Positions 25,866 through 36,186 of a DNA stretch of 64,000 nt are shown here, in pieces. The notes under the pieces were generated by a model. It was given only the letters and a program-made list of their open reading frames with translations, was not told where the DNA came from and ran no database searches. The stretch's first letter is position 1. Every line of letters starts with the position of its first letter. The translations under genes were made by a program, and so were the position numbers. This stretch comes from an uncultured Bacteroides sp. Its GTDB lineage: Bacteria; Bacteroidota; Bacteroidia; Bacteroidales; Bacteroidaceae. The DNA lies in NCBI RefSeq assembly GCF_963676325.1, contig NZ_OY781099.1, forward strand, positions 806,001 through 870,000. Direction: 5' to 3'.

Positions 25866-27677
25866 ATGATAAAACAATTTCTCACTCTAATAACTCTGAC
25901 TGTATGTATATCCGCTTCTGCCCAATGGAAGCCTGCCGGAGATAAAATAAAAACCAACTGGACTGATAAAATAGATATTAATAAGGTATTGCCTGAATAT
26001 CCTCGTCCTATTATGGAACGCGATGAATGGCAAAATCTGAACGGACTATGGAACTATGCCATTTTATCGGCTGGAAAGTCTGTTCCTGATAATTATGATG
26101 GAAAAATTCTGGTTCCCTTTGCTATTGAATCATCTTTATCGGGCGTTGCAAAAGAACTGGGTGATAAAAACGAATTATGGTATCAACGGGAATTTACTAT
26201 TCCTGCCAAATGGAATAAAAAGAAAGTCTTACTGAATTTTGGAGCTGTTGACTGGAAAGCAGACGTATGGGTAAATAATATTAAGGTAGGACAACATACT
26301 GGTGGATATACTCCCTTTTCCTTTGATATAACATCAGCGCTTACTAAAGGAACTAACAAATTAGTAGTAAGGGTATGGGATCCTGCAGATAAAGGCTTTC
26401 AGCCTCGTGGAAAACAAGTTGCCAGTCCAAACGGCATTTGGTATACTTCAGTGAGTGGCATCTGGCAAACAGTTTGGATAGAACCGGTTTCGGAACACTA
26501 CATTACAAATGTGAAAACAACACCAAATATTGATAATAATAGTTTAAAAGTAGAGGTTGCAACAGATGCAAAGATTGCAGCAGATAAGATTGAGGTTAAA
26601 GTTTTTGATGGTAAACAGTTGGTAGCGGTGGCAACCTCAGTAAACGGTTTTCCCGTAGAGGTTGCCATGCCTTCCAATGCTAAACTCTGGTCTCCTGATT
26701 CTCCTTTCTTATATACAATGAAAGTTTCTTTATTTAGTAATGGTAAGCTGATGGATCAATTAAACAGCTATTCCGCTATGCGTAAGTATTCAACAAAACG
26801 TGATGATAAAGGGATTGTTCGTTTGCAACTGAATAACAAAGACTTATTCCAGTTTGGTCCTCTGGATCAGGGATGGTGGCCTGACGGATTGTATACTGCT
26901 CCAACTGATGAGGCTTTAGCTTACGATATACAAAAAACAAAGGATTTTGGGTTTAACATGATCCGTAAACATGTAAAAGTGGAACCTGCCCGCTGGTATA
27001 CTCATTGTGATCAGCTAGGTGTTATTGTTTGGCAGGATATGCCTAGTGGAGACAGAAGTCCGGAATGGCAAAACAGACAATATTTCAATGGTACTGAAAT
27101 GAAACGTTCGGCAGAATCAGAATCCAATTATCGCAAAGAATGGAAAGAGATCATTGATTATTTATATTCTTTTCCATGCATCGGTACCTGGGTGCCTTTC
27201 AACGAAGCATGGGGGCAGTTTAAATCTCCTGAAATTACAGAGTGGACAAAACAATACGACCCTTCTCGCTTAGTAAATCCTGCCAGTGGCGGCAATCACT
27301 ATACTTGCGGTGACATTCTTGATTTGCATAATTATCCCGGACCCGAAATGTATATGTATGATGCACAGCGTGCAACTGTACTTGGAGAGTACGGAGGTAT
27401 TGGTCTTGCATTGAAAGATCATCTTTGGGAGCCTGATCGTAACTGGGGATATGTTCAGTTTACTACCTCTGAGGAAACTACAAACGAGTATGTAAAGTAT
27501 GCAAAGCAATTGAAAGAAATGATAGCCCGTGGTTTTTCTGCTGCTGTTTACACACAAACTACTGATGTGGAAGTGGAGGTTAACGGACTGATGACTTATG
27601 ATCGGAAAGTAATTAAATTAAATGAAAATAGATTGAAAGAAATAAATAAAGAAATATGCGGAAGTTTAAATCACTAA
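25866..27677 (+). CDS. Glycoside hydrolase family 2 enzyme
   Basis: A 603-residue exported GH2. The start at 25866 gives a clean signal peptide (MIKQFLTLITLTVCISASA); an upstream in-frame start would spoil it. Domains in order: jelly-roll sugar-binding (residues about 40-215, ending near GIWYTSVSGIWQTVWIEPV), Ig-like (about 220-310), TIM barrel. Acid/base Glu447 in VPFNEAWGQF; likely nucleophile Glu508 in VLGEYGGIG. GH2 covers beta-galactosidase, beta-mannosidase, beta-glucuronidase and arabinosidase activities; this short form has no extra C-terminal domains. It is the first enzyme after the regulator, 160 bp before the SusC gene. Substrate uncertain. Confidence 0.92.
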   Translation: MIKQFLTLITLTVCISASAQWKPAGDKIKTNWTDKIDINKVLPEYPRPIMERDEWQNLNGLWNYAILSAGKSVPDNYDGKILVPFAIESSLSGVAKELGDKNELWYQREFTIPAKWNKKKVLLNFGAVDWKADVWVNNIKVGQHTGGYTPFSFDITSALTKGTNKLVVRVWDPADKGFQPRGKQVASPNGIWYTSVSGIWQTVWIEPVSEHYITNVKTTPNIDNNSLKVEVATDAKIAADKIEVKVFDGKQLVAVATSVNGFPVEVAMPSNAKLWSPDSPFLYTMKVSLFSNGKLMDQLNSYSAMRKYSTKRDDKGIVRLQLNNKDLFQFGPLDQGWWPDGLYTAPTDEALAYDIQKTKDFGFNMIRKHVKVEPARWYTHCDQLGVIVWQDMPSGDRSPEWQNRQYFNGTEMKRSAESESNYRKEWKEIIDYLYSFPCIGTWVPFNEAWGQFKSPEITEWTKQYDPSRLVNPASGGNHYTCGDILDLHNYPGPEMYMYDAQRATVLGEYGGIGLALKDHLWEPDRNWGYVQFTTSEETTNEYVKYAKQLKEMIARGFSAAVYTQTTDVEVEVNGLMTYDRKVIKLNENRLKEINKEICGSLNH

Positions 27678-27837
27678 TAATAACTATAATTACTAACATG
27701 AAAAAACTGAATGAATGAAAAAAATCTTTGTTACCTCATTATGAACGTTGAGCACTGCGTAAAAACAATGCTTTTAATTCAAATTTAAGGTTAAGTTTAC
27801 ACATCTTAACTTATTTAAAAATCTAATTATTATAGAA

Positions 27838-30825
27838 ATGACTAAAAAATTATTGATTTTATTACTGACAATATTTACGTATACGGCGCAAGCGCAAAAC
27901 GTAAATGTTACTGGTAAGGTGGTTGACACAAAAGATGCTCCACTTATTGGTGTAAGTGTTTTACTCAAAGGTACTAAGGTAGGTACTTCTACAGATCTGG
28001 ACGGGAACTTTCTGTTGTCAGGGAAAAAGGGACAAACTTTAGTTTTCTCATATCTTGGAATGGATACAAAAGAGGTCGTTATTGATGGGAAACCTCTGGT
28101 TGTTGTTCTTTCTGATAATACCAAAGCTCTGGAAGAAGTGGTAGTTATTGGTTATCAGACAATCAAGAAAGCCGATTTGACCGGATCTGTGTCCGTCTTT
28201 AAACCGGAAACAATGAAAAATACAGTTGTTACAGGAACTGTGGCTGATGCGCTAGCTTCTTTACCAGGCCTTTTTGTTCGTTCATCTGGTCAGCCAGGAG
28301 CAGAAGGTATGGTAGAAATACGCGGAACATCAACATTTGGATCCAGCGCACCATTATATGTAATTGATGGTATTGCTGTTGATGGTGGGGCAAACCGGGA
28401 TTTTAACTTTAATGATATTGAAAGTATTCAGGTTTTGAAAGATGCTTCTGCTGCAGCTATTTATGGTTCACGTGCCGCTAATGGAGTAATTATTGTTACT
28501 ACCAAAAAAGGAAAAGAGGGTAAAATGGTTATTGATGCTTCTGCAAAAACAACATTGCAATGGCTTCCCCGATATAACTTGGCTGATAAGAGTCAATGGA
28601 CTGAGCTGAATGATATGGCTTTTAAAAATGCCGGATTAAATCCTGCAAACCATTATGATGGTAATACGAACTGGCAGGATGTAGCATTTAAAACAGGTAT
28701 TATACAAGATTATAATGTGGGATTCTCTGGTGGTGGATCAAATAGTAATTACTATATATCTGCTAACTACCAAGGCAACTCCGGTGCAACAATAGGCACA
28801 AAGAGCGAAAGATTTACTGTACGTGCAAATACTTCTTCTCAACGTGATTTTGGAAAGAATGTAACTTTCAGAATTGGCGAAAATGTGATTGTTAGTAATT
28901 ATTCCGTTGATGAGCTGAATACTAATCCGATTATTGATGTTTACCGTATGCTACCTACAATCTCAGTATACGATAAAACACATTCCGGTGGATTTGGATA
29001 TGGAGACGGCCAACGTGATGTTACCTTCGGAACAAATCCTGTTGCGATTGAAAATCTGAAGAATATTACTAATGAAAATCTTAGAGTAAGAGGAAATGCC
29101 TATACAGAACTTGAATTTTTAAAATCATTTAAATATCGTTTTAATTTTGGGTTTGAAAGTAGTTCTGATTCATACATGAATCTTCGTAAAATAGGGAACT
29201 GGACATATAACCAGCCTTATGATCCTTCTTCGCTTAACAGAGCCAGAGGCAGATCTAATTCTATGGTATTTGATAATACTCTGGAATATAATAAGACTTT
29301 TGGGAAACATAATATTTCAGCTGTATTTGGTTCCAGCTTTATGAATAATTATTATGAAAAAGTATGGGGAACTAAAAACGACTTGCTGACAACTGGCGAT
29401 AGCTATTTTGATCAGCTGGATGCTGCTTTGAGTAACCCAAAAACAGGTAGTTACAGAGATATGCAGAAGTTGTTCTCTTTATTTGGACGGGTAAACTATT
29501 CTTATGATGACAAATACCTTTTTAGTGCTACCATTCGTAGAGATGCATCGTCTAAATTTGGTTCGGATTATCGCAATGGTGCATTCCCTTCAGCATCTGT
29601 GGGTTGGAGAATAAGCAAAGAAAAATTCTTTAAAGTAGACTGGGTAAATGACTTGAAGATCCGTGCAAATTATGGTGTGCTGGGTAGTTCTAACATCGGT
29701 GTTTGGGATTGGGTTTCATATATTAATGTTTATCCTCAGGTTATATTTGGTAAAGATCAGCATATTGAAACTGGTATGACTCAGGTAAAATTAGTAAATC
29801 AAGACTTAAAATGGGAAGAATTGTCACAAATGAATGCCGGTTTTGATGCTACTTTATTTGATAATCACCTGGATATGTCATTTGATTATTATATTAAAAC
29901 AACAAAAGACATTCTTACTGGAATGCAGATATTGATGTCTACTGGTAATAATGGTGGAAATCCAATGGTAAATGCTGCTTCAGTACGTAACTCTGGTGTT
30001 GATTTGTCTCTTACCTGGAGAGATAAATTGGGTGGTATGAATTATAGCGTAAACTTAAACGGCTCTTATCTGAATAATGAAATTTTAAAATTAGGATATG
30101 ATCGTCAGTATTTTACGCAATGGGATACTAAATCTTATGTAGGAAAATCTATAGGTGAGTGGTATTTAATAAAAACAGATGGCCTTTTCAGATCTGAAGC
30201 TGACGTGCTGGCTCATACAAACAGTAAAGGTCAGTTAATTCAGCCTAATGCCAAACCTGGTGATGTACGTTATGTAGACTATAATGATGACGGACAGATA
30301 ACAGATGCAGACAGACAACATTGCGGTTCTACTATTCCTAAATTTCATTTGAGTTCTACAATAAACCTTGAATATAAAGGATTTGATTTAATGGCACTGC
30401 TAAATAGCTCGTTTGGAAATAAATTGTTTAATGGACCAAGAAGTGCGTATGACAGATTTGATGATAACTCTAATTATCGTGCAAATTATGATCCATGGAG
30501 TCCGACAAACGTTAATGCAAAAGATCCCCGCCCTATCTATGGCGATGCGCGTAATGTAAGAGGTGATCAGGATCGTTGGTTAGAAAATGGAAACTATGTA
30601 CGTGTAAGTCAATTGGCTTTGGGATATACATTCCCTAAATCTTTAATAGGTCAGTATTTTCAACAAATCAGACTGTTTGTTAATGCTCAGAATTTGATTA
30701 CATTTACTAAATATACAGGACTTGATCCTGAGTTTATTAACACAAATATATGGGATCGTGGTTATGATGGAGGTTCTTTCCCAAATCCGAAAGGCGTGAC
30801 ATTCGGTGCACAAATTAAATTCTAA
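27838..30825 (+). CDS. SusC/RagA family TonB-dependent transporter (arabinose-glycan PUL)
   Basis: A 995-residue outer-membrane importer: signal peptide, CarboxypepD-like domain (NVTGKVVDTKDAPLIGVSV), junction ALEEVVVIGYQT, plug with VEIRGTSTFGSSAPLYVIDG and LKDASAAAIYGSRAANGVI, then the barrel ending FGAQIKF. It works with the SusD protein whose gene starts 13 bp later. It lies within the run controlled by the hybrid two-component protein. The 160-bp gap before it holds no clear promoter or gene. Confidence 0.96.
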   Translation: MTKKLLILLLTIFTYTAQAQNVNVTGKVVDTKDAPLIGVSVLLKGTKVGTSTDLDGNFLLSGKKGQTLVFSYLGMDTKEVVIDGKPLVVVLSDNTKALEEVVVIGYQTIKKADLTGSVSVFKPETMKNTVVTGTVADALASLPGLFVRSSGQPGAEGMVEIRGTSTFGSSAPLYVIDGIAVDGGANRDFNFNDIESIQVLKDASAAAIYGSRAANGVIIVTTKKGKEGKMVIDASAKTTLQWLPRYNLADKSQWTELNDMAFKNAGLNPANHYDGNTNWQDVAFKTGIIQDYNVGFSGGGSNSNYYISANYQGNSGATIGTKSERFTVRANTSSQRDFGKNVTFRIGENVIVSNYSVDELNTNPIIDVYRMLPTISVYDKTHSGGFGYGDGQRDVTFGTNPVAIENLKNITNENLRVRGNAYTELEFLKSFKYRFNFGFESSSDSYMNLRKIGNWTYNQPYDPSSLNRARGRSNSMVFDNTLEYNKTFGKHNISAVFGSSFMNNYYEKVWGTKNDLLTTGDSYFDQLDAALSNPKTGSYRDMQKLFSLFGRVNYSYDDKYLFSATIRRDASSKFGSDYRNGAFPSASVGWRISKEKFFKVDWVNDLKIRANYGVLGSSNIGVWDWVSYINVYPQVIFGKDQHIETGMTQVKLVNQDLKWEELSQMNAGFDATLFDNHLDMSFDYYIKTTKDILTGMQILMSTGNNGGNPMVNAASVRNSGVDLSLTWRDKLGGMNYSVNLNGSYLNNEILKLGYDRQYFTQWDTKSYVGKSIGEWYLIKTDGLFRSEADVLAHTNSKGQLIQPNAKPGDVRYVDYNDDGQITDADRQHCGSTIPKFHLSSTINLEYKGFDLMALLNSSFGNKLFNGPRSAYDRFDDNSNYRANYDPWSPTNVNAKDPRPIYGDARNVRGDQDRWLENGNYVRVSQLALGYTFPKSLIGQYFQQIRLFVNAQNLITFTKYTGLDPEFINTNIWDRGYDGGSFPNPKGVTFGAQIKF

Positions 30826-30838
30826 AACAGGAGAAGAA

Positions 30839-32413
30839 ATGAAAAAAATATTTTATTTATTTATCATCAGCGCTTTAATGAGTGCTTGTGATGTCAATGT
30901 TGATAATCCCAATACACTTACTACAGCAACTTATTGGAAAACTGAAACTGATGCGACAAATGGTGTAAATGCGATTTATAATATGTTTTATAAACCAGGA
31001 ACTTATAGCCGATGGATGTGGTTCAGACTTGATCTTACTTCTGATGAAGGTGGCAGCTCAAGTCCTTGGGCGGAATTGAAAGAATGGACTCAGTTCAAAT
31101 ACAATAATTATAACTTCTGGGAAGGGAATGCATGGACGTATCGTGATTGTTATGAAGCTATCTATAGAGCTAATCAGGTGCTTGCCAATGTTCCGTCAAT
31201 TGAATTTAGTGATGCAAGTACTAAAACTAAATTACTCGGTCAAGCTCATTTTTTGAGAGGATTGTATTATTATGATCTTGCATTATTATGGGGTAGTTCA
31301 AATGCGAGTCTGCCAATTGTACTGGACCCATCAAAACCAGGAGATAAGCCTCAGGGATATAATGAAACAGACGTTTATAATCAGTCTATTTCGGATTTAA
31401 CAGAAGCTGTAAACTCACTACCTGAGTCATGGAATGACTCAGAAAAGGGACGTGCTACAAAAGGTGCGGCTTTAGCACTCAGAGCTAAATGTTATATGCA
31501 ACAACACAAATGGAGCGAAGCTAAGGCTGATCTTTCCTGGTTGGTTACCGGAGCAGGGAAACAGTATTATAATTTAGTTGGATTTGAAGATAATTTCACA
31601 AAAGATAATGAAAATAATGCTGAGTCAGTTTTTGAAATTCAGTTCTCTGATGTTCATAAAGCACCAGCTGGTGATGGTGACTTTGATGTTGATCCTAATT
31701 TAGGGCTTAACAGAGGTCAGTTCTTTGCTCCTCCGGGTATTGGATGGACTGATGGTGAACTAAGACCTTGGCTTGTTACTGAATTTAAGAAGGAAAAGGA
31801 CCTGAATGGTAATTTTGACATTCGTTTGAAATATAGTGTGTTTTATGAAGGTATGAATAAGGATTTTGCAAATAATAATAAAATATACCGATACGATCTT
31901 AATGGAGCTAATGCTAATATATGGAATGAACCGAACTGGAAAGGAAGAGTATTCTTTAGAAAATATGGAAGTGATTATTACCGTGATTATGATGATTATT
32001 ATAACCCGACTAATGTTCGATTAATACGCTATGCAGATGTTTTATTGATGTATGCTGAGTGTCTCGCTAATTTGCCTGAAGGTGACCTGAATGAGGCAAT
32101 TGCAATAGTAGATAGAATCCGTTCAAGAGTAAACATGCCAAGTCTGGCTGTTAATCATCCGGATGCTGTTATAAACAAAGCAAACTTCTTAAAACGTTTA
32201 CAAATGGAACGTTCATTGGAATTGTGCTCTGAAGGACAACGATGGGCTGATATAAAGCGTTGGGGGCTAGTTGATAACGCTTCTGGAATAGAAGAATTGA
32301 AACAACGGGATCCTGATTTTAATAATTTTGTAATAGGAAGACACAGATGTTTGCCAATTCCATCTGATGAAATTAATAATAACAGCAACCTGACTCAAAA
32401 TCCGAATTACTAA
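30839..32413 (+). CDS. SusD family glycan-binding lipoprotein (arabinose-glycan PUL)
   Basis: A 524-residue SusD: lipoprotein signal MKKIFYLFIISALMSAC with Cys17, SusD-like N-terminal region with HFLRGLYYYDLALLWG, and C-terminal signature IRYADVLLMYAECLANL and ERSLELCSEGQRWADIKRWG. The ATG at 30839 is chosen over the open frame further upstream because it gives the lipobox and has the A/G-rich stretch AGGAGAAG just before it. Partner of the preceding SusC. A stem-loop at 32429-32471 follows. Confidence 0.95.
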   Translation: MKKIFYLFIISALMSACDVNVDNPNTLTTATYWKTETDATNGVNAIYNMFYKPGTYSRWMWFRLDLTSDEGGSSSPWAELKEWTQFKYNNYNFWEGNAWTYRDCYEAIYRANQVLANVPSIEFSDASTKTKLLGQAHFLRGLYYYDLALLWGSSNASLPIVLDPSKPGDKPQGYNETDVYNQSISDLTEAVNSLPESWNDSEKGRATKGAALALRAKCYMQQHKWSEAKADLSWLVTGAGKQYYNLVGFEDNFTKDNENNAESVFEIQFSDVHKAPAGDGDFDVDPNLGLNRGQFFAPPGIGWTDGELRPWLVTEFKKEKDLNGNFDIRLKYSVFYEGMNKDFANNNKIYRYDLNGANANIWNEPNWKGRVFFRKYGSDYYRDYDDYYNPTNVRLIRYADVLLMYAECLANLPEGDLNEAIAIVDRIRSRVNMPSLAVNHPDAVINKANFLKRLQMERSLELCSEGQRWADIKRWGLVDNASGIEELKQRDPDFNNFVIGRHRCLPIPSDEINNNSNLTQNPNY

Positions 32414-32428
32414 TTTAGTATTTATAAA

Positions 32429-32473
32429 AAGATGGTCGTATATTGTATCTTAGATGATCTACGACCATCTTAT
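32429..32473 (+). terminator. Intra-operon stem-loop between susD and the enzyme genes
   Basis: Perfect 12-bp stem AAGATGGTCGTA/TACGACCATCTT with a 19-base loop that can itself fold (ATC-TTA-GAT), followed by TATTCTTTTA. It lies between the SusD stop and the first GH43 start. It could be a partial terminator or an mRNA-stabilising 3' end that sets susCD above the enzyme genes. Confidence 0.8.
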
Positions 32474-32495
32474 TCTTTTAATTAAAAATATAAAG

Positions 32496-33470
32496 ATGAA
32501 ATACAATTGTCTCAGATTTATTATTCTTTTAGCCTTTTTATCAATTTGTACTTCATGCAAGTCCAATGATATTGATAACGAAAACCTGGCTTCAGTGCTT
32601 GTACCCTTAGGCGATCCTTTTATTCTGTTGTATAACGATACATATTATGCATACGGAACAAGTGCAGAAAATGGAATAGAAGTTTTTACTTCTACTGATC
32701 TGAAGTCGTGGAAACGCCCGGAAGGAACAAATCAGGGGTTAGCGTTGCATAAAGATGATGTATGGGCTGACAGGTGGTTCTGGGCTCCGGAAGTATATTA
32801 TGTGAAAGGGAAATTTTATATGTATTATTCTGCAGACGAACATCTTTGTGTTGCTACATCAGATTCTCCTTTAGGTCCTTTTAAACAATCTGTTCAAAAG
32901 CCTATGATAGAGGATGAAAAATGTATTGATAATTCACTTTTTATTGATGATAACGGGAAACCTTATCTCTTTTTTGTTCGTTTCAACGACGGGAATAATA
33001 TTTGGGTAGCAGAACTCACTGATGATTTGTTAAACATTAAAACTGAAACAATGCATAAGTGTATTAATGTCTCTCAACCTTGGGAAGAGGTTTGGCCAAG
33101 GGTAAATGAAGGACCTTTTACAATAAAGCATAATGGTAAGTACTATTTGACTTATTCTGCAAATAGTTACGAAAGTCCTTTTTATGGAATAGGCTGTGCT
33201 ACTGCTTCTGATTTGATGGGTGAATGGAAAAAATATGACTGGAATCCGCTGCTTCAGAAACCTGGGGATTTAGTGGGTACGGGTCATGGAGCCATTTTTA
33301 AGGATAAAGATGGAGTGATGCGTCTTGTCTTTCATGCTCATAGGGATAAAACAACGATTCATCCGCGGGCTATGTATATAACTACAGTGCGTTTTGAAGA
33401 TAAAAATGGGGAGGATGTACTCTCTGTTGATAAGAATTACATAACTCCAACTTTAACGGTAAAAAACTAA
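32496..33470 (+). CDS. Glycoside hydrolase family 43 lipoprotein
   Basis: A 324-residue five-bladed propeller enzyme. Start at 32496 gives the lipoprotein signal (FLSICTSC, Cys20). The GH43 triad is visible: base Asp40 in LGDPFILLYND, pKa modulator Asp145 in IDNSLFID, and acid Glu205 in VNEGPFTIKHNGKYYL. The family removes alpha-L-arabinofuranosyl or beta-xylosyl units or cuts arabinan. Its surroundings (second GH43 of arabinanase type) favour arabinose-rich glycan. It starts right after the intra-operon hairpin and touches the next gene (stop TAA then ATG). Confidence 0.92.
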   Translation: MKYNCLRFIILLAFLSICTSCKSNDIDNENLASVLVPLGDPFILLYNDTYYAYGTSAENGIEVFTSTDLKSWKRPEGTNQGLALHKDDVWADRWFWAPEVYYVKGKFYMYYSADEHLCVATSDSPLGPFKQSVQKPMIEDEKCIDNSLFIDDNGKPYLFFVRFNDGNNIWVAELTDDLLNIKTETMHKCINVSQPWEEVWPRVNEGPFTIKHNGKYYLTYSANSYESPFYGIGCATASDLMGEWKKYDWNPLLQKPGDLVGTGHGAIFKDKDGVMRLVFHAHRDKTTIHPRAMYITTVRFEDKNGEDVLSVDKNYITPTLTVKN

Positions 33471-35159
33471 ATGATGGTAAAAAGTAGGATAATATATTTT
33501 TTATTAATTTTTCCGTTTTTGAGCTGTTCAGCCTCAGAAGAAGAATCATTCATTAACAAACAAGGTGATCCGGTTGATGGCATTCGTATAGCATGGGATT
33601 ATAATTCTATGCAATGTCTGGCTTCTTTAGGCGGGTATCCTCGTATACGTAAGTTAGCTGATAATTCTTTGATGGTTGTTTATGATGCCCCTAATGGAAA
33701 CGGAGAACTTCGTCGGAGTGCTGATAATGGAAAGAGTTGGGGTGAACCGGAAACAGTTTTCAGACAACATACTTATACAAATAATGAAGGACTTTCAACT
33801 ACAGTAAATATTGCTAATTCTGAGTTGACACAATTACAGAATGGAGACTTGATTGTTGCTTGTAATTATCGTCCGGCAAAAAATGAAATTGCGCCTTTTG
33901 CTATTGTGATTCGCCGAAGTAAAGACTTAGGAGTAACATGGAGCGAGGAACAGATTTTGTATGAAGGAGGCCTTCGCTTTATTGATGGATGCTGGGAACC
34001 TTCTTTCCTGCAATTACCAAATGGAGACCTTCAGATTTATTTTGCAAATGAAAGTCCGTACCGTAATTCAGATGAACAGGAAATCTCTGTTTTGACATCA
34101 CATAATAACGGAATAATCTGGGATAAAGATATTAAAACAGTATGCTTTAGGGCGGGTCACCGGGATGGGATGCCAGTAGCATTAATCTCAGGAAATGATA
34201 TATTGGTTTCAATAGAAGACAATAATGTTGGTCAGTTTAAGCCATATATTGTACGCAATTCTATTGCTGATAACTGGAAGGCTCCTGTTTTGGGCAATTC
34301 TTCTTTGAGAGAATCGGCTTTGTTAAAACCATTGCCTGAAAATGTGTATGCCGGAGCTCCGTATTTAATGAAAATTCCTACAGGTGAAGTCCTGATGTCT
34401 TATCAAACAACTGGCTCAAGGTCTTCAAACTGGGAACTTTCAACTATGGAAGTTACAATAGGTGACAAGAATGGGCGTAATTTTAGTCGGGCAACAAGGC
34501 CCTTTGATGTTCCTTTAGACAAAGAAGCAAAATGGAACTCGCTTTCTCTTTTAGATGAGAGAACCGTTGCTGCTGTTGCATCTACTAATTCTTTCACATC
34601 TTCAGTAGGGGTATGGATGATTAAAGGATATATTCTTTCTGATGTGCAAGCTGGGAAAAAGACTGTTGTTACTGATGGTGTTCTGACTAAAGAGGAATGG
34701 GGCGATTCTTTTCCTTTGTTTGTAGGATCTAAAGGGAAAAGTAATATTCAATCGGGAATCTGTTATGACGAAAATAATTTGTACGTAAGTCTTGCTGTTC
34801 ATCCTGATGGTGACCTGATTAAGCAAATCTCTTTAAGCTTTGATCCAGAGAATAATTGCTTAACAATGCCCGATAAAGGAATTTATAAAATTGATTATAA
34901 AAGTGATGAAGGCATCAGCTTTTACGAAGGTAATAGAGGAGGGTGGAAGAAAATTGATTCTAAAGGGATTGTTGCTAAGGTGAATAAAGATGCACAGCAA
35001 CAATACACGTTAGAGTATGCAATACCTTTTTCTGCATTAAAGAAAATTGATAGAAAGCCTATGCGGATTAATCTTATGCTGGAAACATCTGCATATAAAG
35101 AGTCGTTGATAAATTCTACACCAGAAGCAACATGTTCCTGGATGAAAGTTGTGTTTTAA
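33471..35159 (+). CDS. Sialidase-fold (GH93-like) lipoprotein with C-terminal CBM-like domain
   Basis: A 562-residue lipoprotein (LLIFPFLSCSA, Cys about 19). Residues about 30-395 form a six-bladed propeller with Asp-box motifs SADNGKSWGEP and SKDLGVTWSEE, and further family-like stretches FIDGCWEPSFLQLPNGD and GHRDGMPVALI. This fold is shared by GH33 sialidases and GH93 exo-arabinanases; no sialidase Arg triad was recognised and the neighbours are GH43, so GH93-like is more likely (inference). Residues about 400-560 look like a CBM9/DOMON-type sandwich (TKEEWGDSFPLFVG, then DENNLYVSLAVHPDG). It begins one base after the GH43 stop. Confidence 0.72.
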   Translation: MMVKSRIIYFLLIFPFLSCSASEEESFINKQGDPVDGIRIAWDYNSMQCLASLGGYPRIRKLADNSLMVVYDAPNGNGELRRSADNGKSWGEPETVFRQHTYTNNEGLSTTVNIANSELTQLQNGDLIVACNYRPAKNEIAPFAIVIRRSKDLGVTWSEEQILYEGGLRFIDGCWEPSFLQLPNGDLQIYFANESPYRNSDEQEISVLTSHNNGIIWDKDIKTVCFRAGHRDGMPVALISGNDILVSIEDNNVGQFKPYIVRNSIADNWKAPVLGNSSLRESALLKPLPENVYAGAPYLMKIPTGEVLMSYQTTGSRSSNWELSTMEVTIGDKNGRNFSRATRPFDVPLDKEAKWNSLSLLDERTVAAVASTNSFTSSVGVWMIKGYILSDVQAGKKTVVTDGVLTKEEWGDSFPLFVGSKGKSNIQSGICYDENNLYVSLAVHPDGDLIKQISLSFDPENNCLTMPDKGIYKIDYKSDEGISFYEGNRGGWKKIDSKGIVAKVNKDAQQQYTLEYAIPFSALKKIDRKPMRINLMLETSAYKESLINSTPEATCSWMKVVF

Positions 35160-35173
35160 GTATTAAAGAAAGA

Positions 35174-36181
35174 ATGAAAAGAAATCTGTTATTATTATGC
35201 ATTGTGCTTAACAGCCTTGCATGTTCTTCAAAAGGAGATCCTCAAAAAAACATTGAGACAAGATATAAAAATCCTGTTTTAAATTTCAGTCTTCCGGATC
35301 CAACAATAATCCGGGCTGACGATAAAAGCTTTTATCTGTACGCTACAGAAGATATCCGTAATTTGCCAATATACAAGTCTACTGATTTAATTAACTGGAA
35401 ATTTGCAGGCACAGCGTTTACAGATAATACTCGTCCCAATTTTGAACCTGGCGGAGGGATCTGGGCTCCTGATATAAATAGGATTAATGGTATTTATGTT
35501 ATGTATTATTCGATGTCTGTTTGGGGAGGTGAATGGACCTGTGGTATTGGAATAGCCACAGCAAATACACCTGACGGACCTTTTATGGACCGGGGAATAT
35601 TGTTCAGAAGCAACACTATTAATGTTCAGAATTCTATAGACCCTTTTTATATAGAAGATGGAGGGAGAAAGTATCTCTTCTGGGGCAGTTTCCATGGAAT
35701 ATATGGAATAGAGCTTGCTGAAGATGGACTTTCTGTTAAATCAGGAGCTGAAAAGAAACAGGTTGCCGGTACAGCTTATGAAGGCACTTATATTCACAAA
35801 AAAGATGGTTATTATTATTTGTTTGCTTCTACAGGAACTTGTTGTGAAGGTTTGAACAGTACTTATCAGACGGTAGTAGGTCGCTCAGAGAATCTTTGGG
35901 GACCTTATGTTGACAAAAATGGGCAGGAAATGCTGAACAATCATCATGAGGTTTTGATACATAAGAATTCAGCTTTTGTAGGCACAGGCCACAATTCGGA
36001 GATTGTATCTGATGATGCCGGACAAAACTGGGTGTTTTATCACGGCGTTGATAAAAAGAATCCTGAAGGCAGAGTCCTTTTACTGGATAAGGTTAACTGG
36101 GTAAATGGTTGGCCCTCAGTGGAAACTGATTCTCCGTCTCTTGATTCTGAAAGGCCTTTATTTAATAACAATAAAGATTAA
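35174..36181 (+). CDS. GH43 of endo-arabinanase type, lipoprotein
   Basis: A 335-residue GH43. The ATG at 35174 gives the lipobox (LNSLACS, Cys17); an in-frame start at 35132 would overlap the previous gene. Triad: Asp42 in SLPDPTII, Asp156 in NSIDPFY, Glu203 in AYEGTYIHKKDGYYYL. The stretch GTCCEGLNSTYQTVVGRS is close to the CC.G..STY...VGRS signature of endo-1,5-alpha-L-arabinanases (GH43 subfamilies 4-6). This is the best clue that the PUL targets arabinan. Confidence 0.9.
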   Translation: MKRNLLLLCIVLNSLACSSKGDPQKNIETRYKNPVLNFSLPDPTIIRADDKSFYLYATEDIRNLPIYKSTDLINWKFAGTAFTDNTRPNFEPGGGIWAPDINRINGIYVMYYSMSVWGGEWTCGIGIATANTPDGPFMDRGILFRSNTINVQNSIDPFYIEDGGRKYLFWGSFHGIYGIELAEDGLSVKSGAEKKQVAGTAYEGTYIHKKDGYYYLFASTGTCCEGLNSTYQTVVGRSENLWGPYVDKNGQEMLNNHHEVLIHKNSAFVGTGHNSEIVSDDAGQNWVFYHGVDKKNPEGRVLLLDKVNWVNGWPSVETDSPSLDSERPLFNNNKD

Positions 36182-36186
36182 TTTAA

